Below, piece by piece: positions 1 through 10,931 of a stretch of 64,000 nt of DNA (position 1 is its first letter; every line of letters begins with the position of its first letter). The notes below the pieces were generated by a model. The model ran no database searches and had not been told where the DNA came from. It was given only the letters and a program-made list of their open reading frames with translations. Location: assembly GCA_003339415.1 (NCBI GenBank), contig PDHQ01000083.1, positions 73,084 to 137,083 of the forward strand, written 5' to 3'. A program made the translations under genes and the position numbers. The stretch is from Ophiocordyceps camponoti-saundersi (nom. inval.) (taxonomy: Eukaryota; Ascomycota; Sordariomycetes; Hypocreales; Ophiocordycipitaceae).

Positions 1-2
1 CA

Positions 3-881
3 GTGGCGGCGCCTTACCAAGCGGCGGCTCCTCGAAAGGTCGACGACTTGCCCGAGAAGATTTCGCCTCAGGCTCTCCGGGAATCGATCATGGTGCTACA
101 GGAGCAGCTCCAAGCGCGCGAACAGAGGATCGAGGAGCTGGAGCAGGTCGTTTCCGGATGCGATCCGGAGGCGGCGAGCAAGATCTCGAAGCGCGACGAC
201 GAAATCATGTGGCTGCGCGAGTTGCTCGCGGTGAGACACGGTGATCTCCAGGACATCATCGCCGCCCTCTCTCGCGACAGGCTGGATAGGGAGGCGCTCC
301 GAGACGCGGCGATCCGGCTCAAGGCCAACCTCCAGATGGAGGAGCAGGAGAGGATACGAGCGCTGAACGGCGGGTCGGCCATCAGCCTCCCCAACATCGC
401 GCAGAGCATCCAGGCGGCCTCGCCTCGGGTCGCGCAAACGATCGGGCCGATCGCAGCGGCATGGGGGAACTGGCGCAAATCAGGCCAGCCGGCACTTCGA
501 GGCTCGTCAAGAGCCGTCCACCGTCCGAGCAGCAGCGGGACGCCTCTGAAGCGCGTGGCCGGGGCAGAGAGCCAGATGGGCGGCCTACTGACGCCGCCGG
601 CCTCGAGCGTCCGTCATTCGCCGCCGCCGCCGCTCCACGGTACGATGCCGCAGCCGACGGCCTTTTCCAGCACCGGCAGGCGCTACACGGCGCAGGGAGG
701 CCACGCTCGGGGGCCGTCTATGGAGTCTCGTCGGTCGGACATGACGGCGGCCAGGCTGGCGAGCCCGCAGAGGATGGAGGCGATGTCTCCGCCGATGATG
801 CGAGATGACGCCGGTTACGACTCGGACGCCCAACCTGGTGATTTCGAAGATCAAGGTTTCTTTGAGGACGATGAGGATTGA
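3..881 (+). CDS. C-terminal part of a coiled-coil protein (5' truncated by window edge)
   Basis: The reading frame is open from the window edge to a TGA at 879-881, so only the last ~293 codons are seen and no start can be assigned. The first ~120 residues are rich in Glu, Arg, Gln and Leu with heptad-like spacing (for example EQLQAREQRIEELEQVV), which indicates a coiled coil. The remainder is Ser/Pro-rich and probably disordered, ending in an acidic tail rich in Asp, Glu and Phe. Proteins of this layout in filamentous fungi are often labelled myosin class II heavy chain, but no motor domain is visible here and I do not assign a function. It is convergent with the SRP receptor gene. Confidence 0.75.
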   Translation: MAAPYQAAAPRKVDDLPEKISPQALRESIMVLQEQLQAREQRIEELEQVVSGCDPEAASKISKRDDEIMWLRELLAVRHGDLQDIIAALSRDRLDREALRDAAIRLKANLQMEEQERIRALNGGSAISLPNIAQSIQAASPRVAQTIGPIAAAWGNWRKSGQPALRGSSRAVHRPSSSGTPLKRVAGAESQMGGLLTPPASSVRHSPPPPLHGTMPQPTAFSSTGRRYTAQGGHARGPSMESRRSDMTAARLASPQRMEAMSPPMMRDDAGYDSDAQPGDFEDQGFFEDDED

Positions 882-1247
882 AGGTGATTTTATCTAAGGA
901 CATGTTGATTCGAGATGTTTCCCTTTGTGATTCGTTTGAGACGAGGATAGCCAGCCAGGTTGATGACAGTGGGTGTCTGACCGGTCTCCTTATTATTTTT
1001 TTTGCCCCCTCATTGCTCTTCTTTTCTTTCTTTCTTGCTTGCTTACTTTCTCTCTCTCTCTCTCTCTCTCTCTATCTCCCTGTCCGTCTCCTTTTCTACC
1101 TCTTTTTTCGCTTCCCATTACACAGACAGACTGCAATGAAGAAGAAGAAGACAAAGAAGACGAAGAAGAAGAAGAAGACGAGGGAAGAAAAAAAAAGAAA
1201 CACGCGTACCTAGAAAGATACCCCTTTGGATTTGCTCTTCGGAGCTC

Positions 1248-1281
<34 letters not shown>

Positions 1282-2350
1282 CATCTCTCCATCTCCTCTT
1301 CACCCTTCCTCCCCTTCACTTGATCCTTTCTATGCTTTTATTTTCCTCTACGAAATCCGGCTCTGGAGAGTCTCGATCTTTCCTTTCTTTTGATTCCTTT
1401 CCTTGTTGTTTTTTCTCGTTCTATCTATCTTCTCTTACCTTGCTGAGAGGTTACCCCTTTTCAAAGCCTGGGAATGTTCTTATACGGAACTTGCCCCTTT
1501 TTCCCCCCTCTTCTTTTTCTTTGGTTCCCCCCCCCCCCCTTTTTTTTCACTCCCGTTTTAGTTCTTACATACCCCTTTCCCCCCCTTCGACTTTTTTTTT
1601 TTCAAGCGATGAAATATCCTACTTTTTTTTTTTTTCTCATGGCTCTTTGAGAGGTGAAGAGTGGAAGCCAATAAATTCTGTTGCGCCTTTTTTTTCCCGT
1701 TAGGCGGGCAAAGAAAGAAAGACTGAAAGAAAAGAAATCTGAGATTGGGGTTGTTTCTTTTTTTTTTCCCGTTGTCTGATCCGTTTCTTTTTACTTAGTC
1801 GACGATAGACGCTTTACAATCTTCATGAATAATCTTCTTATTATGGCTGTCCTTGTGCATGGTTGTTACTTTGCTGGGGAGGGTGTGAATTGTTGTGAGG
1901 GTTGGTTAGGTTGCTGTTGTGTCCTCTTCAGGGGGGGGGGGGGGGGGGGGAAAAAAATGGGGGGGGGGGGTGTGGGGGGGGGGGGGGGGAGGAAAAAAAC
2001 CCGGTGGGAAAAAACAACAAACCCCACAAAACCATANNNNNNNNNNTGTTTTTTCTTTTTTGGGGGGGGGGGGGTATTTTTGTGGGGGTGGTTGGGGGCG
2101 CTTTTTCGGGGGGGGGGGGGGGGGGGGAGGAACAAGATGATGTGTGTAGAGTGTTTGGAGACTGTAGAGAGTAAGAAACTCAGTCTGTAGAAACCCAAAA
2201 CCTCATCAACCAGTACATACATGCACAAAACAACGAGACGAGAATAGTCCATTCTTCTCCTTCTCTCTCCAGAAACGATTCACAAGCCGTGACTTTGATG
2301 ACTCTTCCCAAACCCCAAGAAAAAAGACAAACAAAACAAACAATAAAATT
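882..2350. other. Convergent intergenic region with CT/GA tracts and an assembly gap
   Basis: This stretch separates the convergent coiled-coil gene and SRP receptor gene. It holds (TC)n near 1049-1075 and 1250-1280, GAAGAAG-type runs near 1138-1195, T- and C-rich tracts from 1500 to 1770, then G homopolymers around a 10-N gap. I see no conserved reading frame. Translations of this region are low complexity. Confidence 0.7.
2037..2046. other. Assembly gap 1 (10 N) within G homopolymers
   Basis: Exactly ten N are flanked on both sides, within about 110 bp, by runs of ten to twenty G. The fixed gap length suggests a placeholder, and the flanks are suspect sequence. Confidence 0.95.
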
Positions 2351-4530
2351 TCAAGGGCCGGACATGAGCTTATCAACAGCCCAGGAGACGGAAAAGTTGC
2401 GCAGATCGGAATAATGCTGACCGACGCCGACGAAGAGGACGGGGACGTTGGTGGCGTGGACGAGGCTGACGAGCGTGCCCACCATGTCGCCGACGGTGTC
2501 GCACTTTGAGATGATGAAGCCGTCGAGGGAGCGGGAGGCTCCGAAGGCGGCGTTGAAGTTGCGCGCTTGGGCTACCGAGTCGGTGCCGACGAGGGCCTGT
2601 TTTTGGGGGGAAAAGGGGGGGTAGAGGTTAGAAGAGGGAAGGATATGAAGGAGAAGAAAGAGATGACGAGGATGAAGAAGCAGAAGAAGAAGGCGGAATT
2701 TCTTACCTCGCCCACCATGAGAATCTTGTCCGGCTGCGCAAACTTGGCAAACTTCTCCAACGACGACATCAGCCGCTGGTCGTTATGGCGACGACCTGCC
2801 GTATCGATGAGCACGACGTCGTATCCCTGTTGCGCAGCATAGGCGACCGCATCCCTGGCCACGGCGGCAGCGTCCTTGCCGTATCCCTTCTGGAACAGGT
2901 CGACCTGGCCGCCCTCTCTGGCCGTCAGCTCCTTCAGGTTGCGCACGTGCACGGCGAGCTGCTCGACCGCTCCGGACCGAAACGTGTCGGCCGCGGCCAC
3001 GAGCACCTTGTACTTGTTCTGCAGCAGGAAGAAGCATATCTTGGATAGGTTCGTCGACTTGCCCACGCCGTTGACGCCGACGATGGACATGACGTATGGC
3101 CGCCGCTTGCTGCCGCTTGTTGTGGAATCGATCTCCCGGAGGAGGTCGAGGGATGACGTTGGTGTGAGCATCTTTGTCAGGGAGGATTCCATGGCCGCCT
3201 TGATCTTGGAGTTGATGCCTTGGTGCTGTTAGTTGGTTGCTTGACTTTCTAGACCATGGCGGCGTCGCCCGACTCACCCTCGAAATTGCCCGTCTTGACG
3301 CCGATGAGCTCTCTCTCGATCCCCTCGCATAGCCGGACGGCGGCCTCCCGCGCCACGTTTTTCCTCAGCAAGTGCTCCTCCATGCCCTTGATGGCCGTTT
3401 GCAGGTCCTCCTTGGTCAGCGTCTTGCCGCCGACCAAGTTGCGGAAGAGGCCACCGATGGCGTTGACGCCGGAGCCGAGCAGACCACTCTTGGCGTCGCC
3501 TGGCGCACTCGTCTTCCTCCTGGCCTCGGCGGAAGCGAGCATATCGTGCACCTCGTCGCCGAGGTCTCGTAGAGCGAATTTGCCCCTAGAAGACGAGGTC
3601 CAGGCTGAGGCGTCGACGGGATCCACCGCGCTGGACAATCCAACTGCGTCCCTGTCCGAGTCGCTCGTCTGGTTGGGCTGTTCTGAGTAGTCGAGTCGGA
3701 TGACGTCGTCTTCTTCGTCCGCGAAGCCGTTGGCATCCCATTTGCGCCCTCTCTTGGGTACCTTGTTGCCTTTCCCCTGCCTTTTACCCGACGTCTCGTC
3801 GCCCGAAGAAACCGGCGCCGACGCGGAATTCTTAACCTTTCGAGCGCGCCTAGACATCTTGGAGATGGGGCCGGGCTTGCCGACGAGCAGGTTGCTGCTG
3901 GCGGGCGTCGACGGCCGAGACGCGACAGGGGTAACGGCTGGGGTCGACTCGTTGGACGTCACATCTTGGGGACCGCTGTTGAGTGTGCGGCCTCTGTAGG
4001 TCAAGCCCGGAGGAATAGGTGCTTGGCCTGAAGTTTGGGGCAACAGAGAATCGTCTCGCAAAAGTGCGGGCGTACTGGATGTGTCGAGTTCCTGGAGCTG
4101 TTGGTCGAAGTAGTCGTCGAAATTGGTGCATTCTACGACGGTCGTATGCGGCTTCTTGAGCTGTTGGGCGTATAGGGAGACGAATATCGTTTTTACGTTA
4201 TCGACGAGCTTCTCGACCCACGAGAGGTGAAGAAGAGAGCGATAGACGGCCTGGCCATCAGATTAGAGACGGTAGAGCGGAGCGTAGCCAGATCGAACCG
4301 ACGACGAAGATGACGCCCAACTCCTTGACGAGCGCCCATTTCAGCGTATGTTGGTCGCTTCTGTAGGCTGTGTTTGCGGCGGCGGAGGACGAATCGGCCG
4401 AGGAGGCAGCTTTCTCCTCGATAAAGACGTCGGAGATGAAGCCGTTGACGACGGAGGGGTTGACCGAGGTGAAGGTGCGGGACCAGAGTACGACGCCCGA
4501 GGTGGTGAGGATCTCGAACGTGTCCAGCAT
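2351..4530 (-). CDS. Signal recognition particle receptor subunit alpha (SR-alpha)
   Basis: GTPase of the SRP receptor, which docks SRP-ribosome complexes at the ER membrane and reciprocally stimulates GTP hydrolysis with SRP54. Exons on the minus strand: 4530-4303, 4250-3278, 3218-2707 and 2596-2351, giving ~652 aa, the usual size. Residues 1-~130 form the SRX-like longin domain that binds the beta subunit (start MLDTFEILTTSGVVLW). A long charged linker precedes the NG domain. GTPase motifs are G1 GVNGVGKST (~448), DTFRSGA (~478), DTAGR (~539) and SKCD, where most family members have TKFD. The C-terminus has the GVGQ..SDLR segment. All introns are GT-AG. It shares a ~340-bp divergent upstream region with YIF1. 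Confidence 0.95.
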
Positions 4531-4868
4531 GGTCGCTGGAGAGGCGACGAGTTCCGGCGCGGACGAGGGGAGACGAATCGGAGAGGAGGAAAGACGACGA
4601 TAGGATACTGATGAGGAGCATCGTGGGCTCGGCAAATGCCAATAGGTAGACAGATAGACACGCGCTAGACGCGGTAGCCGCGATCACGTGATAGCTATGT
4701 TGTCACCGTGTCTGGACCTGCTCAAGGCAGCTTACTCAGAAGCCGACGATAGATAGCAACCTACCTACCTCTGGAGAGAGCAAGGAAAAACAAAACACAC
4801 CTTCTCCTCGGTCACCTTCAGCCGCTTCTCACCGCGCGTCCTCTACTCGTCTCTCGCCGCCGCCCGCC
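4531..4868. promoter_or_regulatory. Shared divergent promoter region of SR-alpha and YIF1, with a CACGTG palindrome
   Basis: 338 bp lie between the two start codons. It contains the 10-bp palindrome ATCACGTGAT at 4683-4692, a classic bHLH/Cbf1-type E-box, and an ACCTACCTACC tract near 4761. Both flanking genes act in the early secretory pathway, so shared regulation is plausible but inferred. Confidence 0.55.
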
Positions 4869-6016
4869 ATGCAGCGGGCGCCGTACGGGCAGTCGCCCCC
4901 GTTGCACCACCCGGTGCCCCAGCACGTCTCGACCGTCCCTCAGCTGCGATCGCCGCCGCCGCCGCCGGGCTCGGCCCAGTCGCAACAACAGAGCTATGGA
5001 GGGACGCCTTTCCAGCAGGGCGCACCGGCGGGGAACGCCTTTGGTGGCTACGGGCAGTTCATGAACGATCCCACCGCTCAGGTTGCTGCTCAGTTCGGCC
5101 AGACGGCCTTTAAACATGGCCAGGAGTATGTCGAGCAGAACGTGAGTGAGCTTTCTTCTCTCTCTCTCTCTCTCTCTCTCTCTTCGCTCTGCTGACCTGC
5201 TACCGTACAAGTTCGGCCGTTATCTCAACGTCTCAGCGCTCAAGCATTACTTCAATGTCTCCAATTCATACGTAGTCAACAAGCTATTCCTCGTCCTCTT
5301 TCCCTGGCGGCACAAGCCCTGGTCGCGCAAGCAGGCCGTGGGCGCCAATGGCCAGGAGGGATGGTATCTGCCTCCTCGAGAAGACATCAACAGTCCGGAC
5401 ATGTACATACCAGGTATGCACGCCATCATGTATTGCTTTCTCGCGTCGCTGCTGACGTCCTTCTGCCCCCAGTCATGGCCTTGGTTACCTTTATTCTCCT
5501 CTCGACGCTCATCGCCGGCCTTAGGGGCAAGTTTCAGCCGGAGCTTCTGGGATACACTGCGACGACGGGCCTGGTGGTGGTGATTGTCGAGATTGTCGCC
5601 CTCAAGCTGGGCTGCTACCTGCTGAGCATCTCGAGCCAGTCCCAGCTCCTCGACCTCATCGCCTATTCGGGCTACAAGTTTGTCGGCATCATAGTCACCA
5701 TCGCCGTGGCTGAGATTTCCAACGGCGGCAAGGGGACCGGTGGCTGGGCGGGCTGGGCCGTCTTCCTCTACACCTTCTTGGCCAATTCGCTGTTCTTGGT
5801 GCGTGCGTGATGGTTGACGTGCTTTGAGCCTCGTAAACTAACGCCTCCCCTCAGATGCGGTCCCTCAAATACGTCCTGCTGCCGGAGACGTCCGGCAACA
5901 CGGGCGGCCCTATGCAGACTGACTCGCGAGCCAAGCGCAACCAAAGGACGCAGTTCCTGTTTTTCTACTCTTACATTGTTCAATTCTTCTTCATGTGGGT
6001 TCTCACCCGAGCCTAA
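4869..6016 (+). CDS. YIF1: YIF1-family ER/Golgi transport protein
   Basis: Multi-pass membrane protein that partners Yip1 and Rab GTPases in ER-to-Golgi vesicle transport. Exons: 4869-5141, 5212-5413, 5473-5798 and 5855-6016, giving 320 aa. The first ~75 residues are a Pro/Gln-rich cytosolic head, followed by the conserved GQEYVEQN...FGRYLNVSALKHYFNVSNSYVVNKL block and the PWRHKPW region. At least four hydrophobic segments follow, and the last exon ends in FLFFYSYIVQFFFMWVL, a typical YIF1 tail anchor. The first intron carries a (TC)n repeat. Gene and SR-alpha are head-to-head. Confidence 0.93.
5157..5183. repeat. (TC)n microsatellite inside YIF1 intron 1
   Basis: About 13 CT dinucleotides occupy most of the 70-nt first intron, between the GTGAGT donor at 5142 and the TACAAG acceptor ending at 5211. 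It may serve as a long polypyrimidine tract, or be hypervariable. Confidence 0.85.
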
Positions 6017-6449
6017 TCGAGACGAGGACCATGCCTCAAGAGGAACGAGTTTGGATGTCGTTACATACATTTGCAAGCCGACGGATGGCTCGCTATACGG
6101 GATCCTACCGCCGAGCGAGGGCTACGATGGGCCGCCGGGCTCAAGAGAGGGGGCACGAAAGAGGAGCGTTTGGTCGACGACGCTGGATGACGAGAAGCGA
6201 GGCGCCTGGTGGAACGAAACCTAGGTATTTGAGGATAGCTGCCGTGACGACGACGGGTCCGAGCAGGAATTGTATCGAAATAACATGCTCGGTAGAGGCC
6301 TTTACAAACATCGAAAAGCGACCTTTTGTATTCCTTTTTATCATTAACAGTTACAAAGGAGCGAATCATCTATTCCTGTTTATTATGGCGCAGACCACGT
6401 TGGAAGACGTGTCACCATCAAGAGGAACCACCATTATCAGTTCCCAGGC
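6017..6449. other. Convergent 3' region of YIF1 and the Dabb gene
   Basis: The two genes end tail-to-tail here. Short open frames cross it but have no family features. I treat it as overlapping 3' untranslated sequence. Confidence 0.6.
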
Positions 6450-6901
6450 TCAAGGCGAAGCACCGCCAGACACTCCCGGGGTGAAGTAGGCGGTCATGAC
6501 GCCCTCGACAGTGAGGCTCTTTGCGACAAAGGCCTTGACATCCTGATGGGCCTTGCACTCATCGTCGAAGTAGCGCATGTCATCGATGGAGGCGAATTCG
6601 GTCTTGCTCACGACGGTGAAGCCCTGCGATCGCGAGTCTTGCTCTGCTATGCCGGCGGTTAAAGAGAGGATGTAAGGTTGTCCATCCTAGTTTTCGTTTC
6701 TTAACTCGCGTCAGCTTCTTCTTCCTTTTTGAAGAGAGAAAGACGAGATGAAGAGAGGAGAAGAAGGGGGTTTAAGCGGTTGTTTTTTCGACTCGCCTTG
6801 GTGTTTGTTGCGAGGAGGATCTTGTATTGCTCTATCAGCTTCTTTTGGTCTTCGGCTTTGGGGACTTTGAAGAGGGTGACTCTGTGGATGCGGGATGTCA
6901 T
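6450..6901 (-). CDS. Stress-responsive A/B barrel (Dabb) domain protein
   Basis: Two exons on the minus strand: 6901-6797 and 6686-6450, giving 113 aa. The start MTSRIHRVTLFKVPKAEDQ and the later GFTVVSKTEFASIDDMRYF..ECKAHQDVKAFV block match the small Dabb family, dimeric ferredoxin-like barrels found in plants, bacteria and fungi, some of which act as cyclases or stress proteins. The 110-nt intron starts AAG|GCGAGT, which is a GC-AG intron with otherwise perfect donor context; reading frame and phase 0 are kept across it. Function in this organism is unknown. The gene is convergent with YIF1. Confidence 0.8.
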
Positions 6902-7593
6902 TATTGCTTGTTGGTTTGCCTTGACTTGTTGATGGTGATGATGATGGGGGGGAAGGGGGGTTAGCGGTGGTTGTTGTGGAGGGGAGGGTGTTGATGGGAT
7001 GGGGTGCTTTGTAAGTAGGTGCGGCGGTGATGCTCACCTAGGTGTACGGTGAACATACATTGACGGTAAGTGGTTAGATGGGTGCGAATAGACGAATGGC
7101 GTTGCATTTTGTATGTACGAGTAACTAACTACCAACCTACCTGGAACTGGACTTACATGATTGTTCGTATGAGGAAGAGCAGAGACTTATTTGGGCTTTA
7201 CCCCCGATCATAGCGGGAAAGAGAGGGAAGGGCAACTCTTTCAGATACCAGGTGCAACTGTCTCTACCTCGGACTTGTTGTTTCTTTAATATCGCCCGCC
7301 GTCATGTTCCTACTTACTCAGAGACAGGGAGACAGAGAGTGAAAGAGGCAGGCAGTTGATTCGGAATGGTAGCAGTAGCAACAACAGCAGCAGCAAGTCA
7401 AGCTACGTGCTTGCGTCCATCAAGTCAAGAAGCCCATCCCCAACAATCCCAAGCAACAAGGGGGAAGAAGGACATCCCTCTCCACGCAACCAAATCCTTT
7501 ACCCCCGAGTCCAACCCATCAACTCTCTCTCTCTCTCTCACCCCCCGAAACACAACCATCTTTTCAACCGCGAGTATATCCAAACCTCCCAAC
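6902..7593. other. Divergent intergenic region between the Dabb gene and the next gene
   Basis: Holds an ACCTACCTGG tract near 7135 and a CT-rich stretch with a (TC)n run near 7525-7542 that is probably 5' UTR of the downstream gene. The frame of the downstream gene is open back to 7366, but the translation there is low complexity. Confidence 0.55.
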
Positions 7594-8853
7594 ATGTCTT
7601 GCCCAGGCCACTGCTTCGCCTTCGTCCGCGACAAAGTGACGCAAGTCAACCATCTCAAGAAGAGTGGCATCGGCACCAACTGGTACTTCTGTCCCGTGCA
7701 CCGGGCATACCACTCCATCTTCCTAGGCGAGCGGGTTGCGCAACCGCTATGTGGCGAGTGCGCCGTCGTCTTCTTCGCGGGCAACGGTAAAGCAATCTGG
7801 TTCTCGGATCATGACGTGTCGTCCATCACGACGGATTCGGACCTCAGGACGAGAGATGCATGGGATGACATGGATGAATTGCTGCGCGAGATTTCCGAGG
7901 AGCGTCGTTTGGTGCTATCCCTTGAAAGTGCTACTGCTGGGGACTTTGTCGTTGAGGATGCGCCTCTCATTCAGGAGATTCCCATGCTGGATGAGACGTA
8001 CATCGGTCTCGGAAACGATTTGATCCCTCACCCCAAATCCGGGATAGCAGATCTCTACCTCATGCCCTTCATCACCTTCGAAGGCGTGAACGCCTTCCAA
8101 CCGTGTTCCATCAACATCGATCTCATCGGCCTCTTCAAACCGTTGGAAGCCAGCGAGTTGGACGCCGACCCCGTCTTCCAGCAAGCGAGGACCTGGTCCT
8201 GCATCGTCCAGGCTAGAGCACGTCTTCCCAAGCCGCTGCGTTGGATCCTCGCTACGATATACAACTTTAGCAACGAGATGTTGCGGAAGGAGGTGGATGA
8301 GGATACGCTTTGGAAGATGCGTTCTTGGCTGCTTCACTGGTACAAGGTTGCCGATGAGTTCATGAAGGCCTATGGTATCGACGCCTGCTCGCCTGAACCG
8401 GACTGGTTTTCGTCTCCGAAGCCGTCAAATGTGCCCCGATCGAGACGGGCTCCGCAACCCACATCATCTGCCAGGCAGACCGGCTCGCCCCATTCGTCGT
8501 CGTCGTCGTCGTCGGCGGCGGGAGACGGGACCGTCATTCACCACCAAGTACCTCATCGACAACCTCTCAGGTCTTCAGTCTTATCGTCCGATATATTCTC
8601 CTGGCTCCAATCACAGCCGGGTCATCAAGAAGAATACACTTTCTTCGATCCCACTCCTAGAGGGAATGTGTTGCGGAAGCCTCAGCGTCGTGAGTTCGTC
8701 TCATCGCTGAATCCGCGTGCGGCCCCGTTCATACCTGAGTCTTCTCTTTCACCACCATCGGACAGCGGCTATGAAAGCGACGCTGCTGAGAAGAGCCATC
8801 TTGGCAAATCGTCAAAGACCTTGCGGGCTAGAACCAAGGTTGGGAAACACTGA
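7594..8853 (+). CDS. Unknown protein with an N-terminal Cys/His cluster
   Basis: Single-exon gene of ~420 codons. I chose the ATG at 7594 because upstream codons in the same frame (from 7366) are Ser/Thr-rich low complexity typical of a 5' UTR. The start MSCPGHCFAFV is followed by CPVHRAYH and CGEC within the first 55 residues, a spacing (CxxxC, CxxHxxxH, CxxC) able to bind zinc. The middle ~170 residues look globular, with conserved-looking W and L positions. The C-terminal 130 residues are Ser/Pro-rich and probably disordered. I do not recognise a named family. Neighbouring genes give no functional hint. Confidence 0.7.
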   Translation: MSCPGHCFAFVRDKVTQVNHLKKSGIGTNWYFCPVHRAYHSIFLGERVAQPLCGECAVVFFAGNGKAIWFSDHDVSSITTDSDLRTRDAWDDMDELLREISEERRLVLSLESATAGDFVVEDAPLIQEIPMLDETYIGLGNDLIPHPKSGIADLYLMPFITFEGVNAFQPCSINIDLIGLFKPLEASELDADPVFQQARTWSCIVQARARLPKPLRWILATIYNFSNEMLRKEVDEDTLWKMRSWLLHWYKVADEFMKAYGIDACSPEPDWFSSPKPSNVPRSRRAPQPTSSARQTGSPHSSSSSSSAAGDGTVIHHQVPHRQPLRSSVLSSDIFSWLQSQPGHQEEYTFFDPTPRGNVLRKPQRREFVSSLNPRAAPFIPESSLSPPSDSGYESDAAEKSHLGKSSKTLRARTKVGKH

Positions 8854-9094
8854 GTGAGGGTGATATTGCCATTTGGCTTTCGCAGCGGCATAGCATCAGT
8901 ATGTATATGGCACACACGATCCTGCTTCTCTGCTTTGTATGTATGTATGCATTCTTTGATTCTAGCATAGCTAGAGACCAGCGATAATCACAAATTCTCT
9001 CACTCAACAGCGTCTCCTTACAAGTCAATGCAGAAAAAAACATGACACATCGCTTTATGAAACCGACAGAAACAAGAAACACAAGACGATGCCT

Positions 9095-9798
9095 TCACCG
9101 CGCAGCCACGGTACTCATATAAATCCCCCAAACAACGCCCGCCAAAGCGCCAACCAAGTTCCTCGTAGCAACAGTCTCGACGAAGCTGAAGTTAACCAAG
9201 CTAACAACGGGCCAGAACTTAACGCCCGTGACGACGACGGGCCAAAAGTCAGCCCTCGCGGCGTCCAAGACGGCCCGGGCGTCGACGCGCGTCACGTCCA
9301 CGGCGCCGGGGCTGAACAGGTGGGCCACCGCCGCCGGCAGGCTGTCGACGTGGGGGGCGTGGGCCATGGCGTCTTGCAGGGCGTGGATGAAGATGCTGAA
9401 GAGGAGGGTGTTGACGAGGGCGCCGACCGTCTGGTCTAGTGCGAACTTGATTAGGGTGTTGGTTACGGAGAGCGAGCCGTTGTTTTTGCGTGGGTGGGCT
9501 GGGTAGCTTGTCTCTAGGAACTCCTGCCTGTTGGAAGAGGCGATTACTTGTCTTAGTATGTCATGGATGAAAGAGAAGCAAGAAAAAAGGAAGAGAGAGA
9601 AAAATAAACCTACCAGAGGAAGTTGGGCGGCGTGCTGACGATGCTGAAGAGGAGGAACTGAAGCACTGGGATCCAATCTATAGACTTGGTGCTCTCTTCC
9701 GCACCGCCGCGCCCTGCCAGCAACTGAGCGAGAACATTCGACAGGGCTCCGAGGAGCGCCGCCTGCACCGTCGCCGTAACCAGCGGTCGCGGGGCCAT
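9095..9798 (-). CDS. Mpv17/PMP22-family membrane protein
   Basis: Two exons on the minus strand: 9798-9614 and 9527-9095, giving 205 aa. The start at 9798 (MAPRPLVTATVQAALLGALS) gives a family-like N-terminus; the frame is open upstream to 9909. The segment joined across the GT-AG intron, PPNFLW|QEFLE, restores a family-like sequence. The C-terminal signature FWPVVSLVNFSFV followed by R, V and W.IYMS is characteristic of Mpv17/PMP22 proteins, small four-helix proteins of the inner mitochondrial or peroxisomal membrane. Substrate or channel role is unknown. It is convergent with the unknown gene upstream in coordinates. Confidence 0.88.
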
Positions 9799-9903
9799 TG
9801 GTGGTGGATGAATTGCCTTGTCCAAGACCCGGTGCCGATGCGGTCCCGGCTGGCTCCGAGAGGGCACGGGCTGAGGTGAGGTTGAGGTGAGGGTCTGAGG
9901 CTT

Positions 9904-9958
9904 GGTCACGTGTCGTCCGAGTCTCGGTGAGCTGGTGTTAGTGCAGCGACACGTGACC
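9904..9958. promoter_or_regulatory. Inverted pair of 12-bp CACGTG elements upstream of the Mpv17-family gene
   Basis: GGTCACGTGTCG at 9904-9915 and its exact reverse complement CGACACGTGACC at 9947-9958 are separated by 31 bp. They lie ~106-160 bp upstream of the ATG at 9798. CACGTG is the bHLH (Cbf1/Pho4-type) core; an inverted, extended pair suggests a real binding platform. Confidence 0.6.
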
Positions 9959-10931
9959 TTGAAAGAACACCGAGGTGACGTCGATCGTCAAGACCATTCA
10001 TTCATTCATCCATCGTCGCATGATATCATCCGAGATGCCCCCCCCCCATCTAAGCCTTGAGAGCCCTGTACTCGCCAATCCAGTGCGGCCGACCTCTCAC
10101 CAACTCCCTACCACCGAAGAACGCCATCCAAGTGAAACCGATTCGACAATGCCATGTGACTGACGAAATCTCCAAGAGACAGTAACGAGACGCGTCAGTC
10201 GAGACAAGAGAGCCACACCTTCATTATTCATAGTAATTACCAGCCTACCTAGGTATCCACCTTACGTGCCTAGTACCAGATACCTCCTCACTATGCTTCC
10301 TCCCTCGCCACCACACACCCATCGTCTGTTCACCGTTGCGCAGCCACGAGCTCACCTCGTACACTCCCCCCTTCGCCATGCACCTCCCCGATTTTCGTCC
10401 GACTGCATCCCTCAGCAGGACGCAGCTTGCCGCGTAATCAGTCCAGAATTTGAGACGAATACAAGACTGATATCATGTCGCTCACACATCTACACACGTC
10501 CATCTGTGCTCTCCCCTCCCTCCCCCATCCATCGCCATATCGAACAACAACCCTACGCCCATGGCGTGCTCCAAGAGAGCCACTGTGCAAGGGGAATGGG
10601 AGGAGAAGACACACAAGAATCCACGTTGCCAGGGTCAGACTAAGATTTTACCCATGTAACCATCTTAGCTACCACCTCATAACAGTCGAATACATCGCAT
10701 TCTCCTTAACCATCGCAATGTTAACCCCTTGTCGAGTACTCGGCACAATCTGGACAGATGCAATGGCCGCAGCAGAAAAATACATAGACAAGACACGGCG
10801 TGACCAAAGCGCCAAAGAAATGAAACGCAAAAAAAGGAAACACCAGCATGTGTCGCTCTCTGCAGCCCGTCTCACGTTTGGTCGTCTTCGTTTGCCACCA
10901 TGACACATCATCGTCCGGCTCGTCAGTTGCC
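9959..10931. other. Intergenic region without a recognisable gene
   Basis: About 1 kb between the start region of the Mpv17-family gene and the 3' end of the MFS gene. It contains short C-rich and CA-rich stretches and a CTACCTAGGTA tract near 10245. No conserved frame was seen. Confidence 0.6.

Noticed and set aside
3256..3690. Frames antisense to SR-alpha
   Set aside because: Shadow of the GC-rich coding strand; the sense strand carries clear GTPase motifs.
7366..7593. N-terminal extension of the Cys/His-cluster protein
   Set aside because: In frame, but low complexity and rich in CT repeat; more likely 5' UTR.
9799..9909. Extended start of the Mpv17-family protein
   Set aside because: The extra 37 residues are Pro/His/Arg-rich and not family-like; the ATG at 9798 gives the normal N-terminus.
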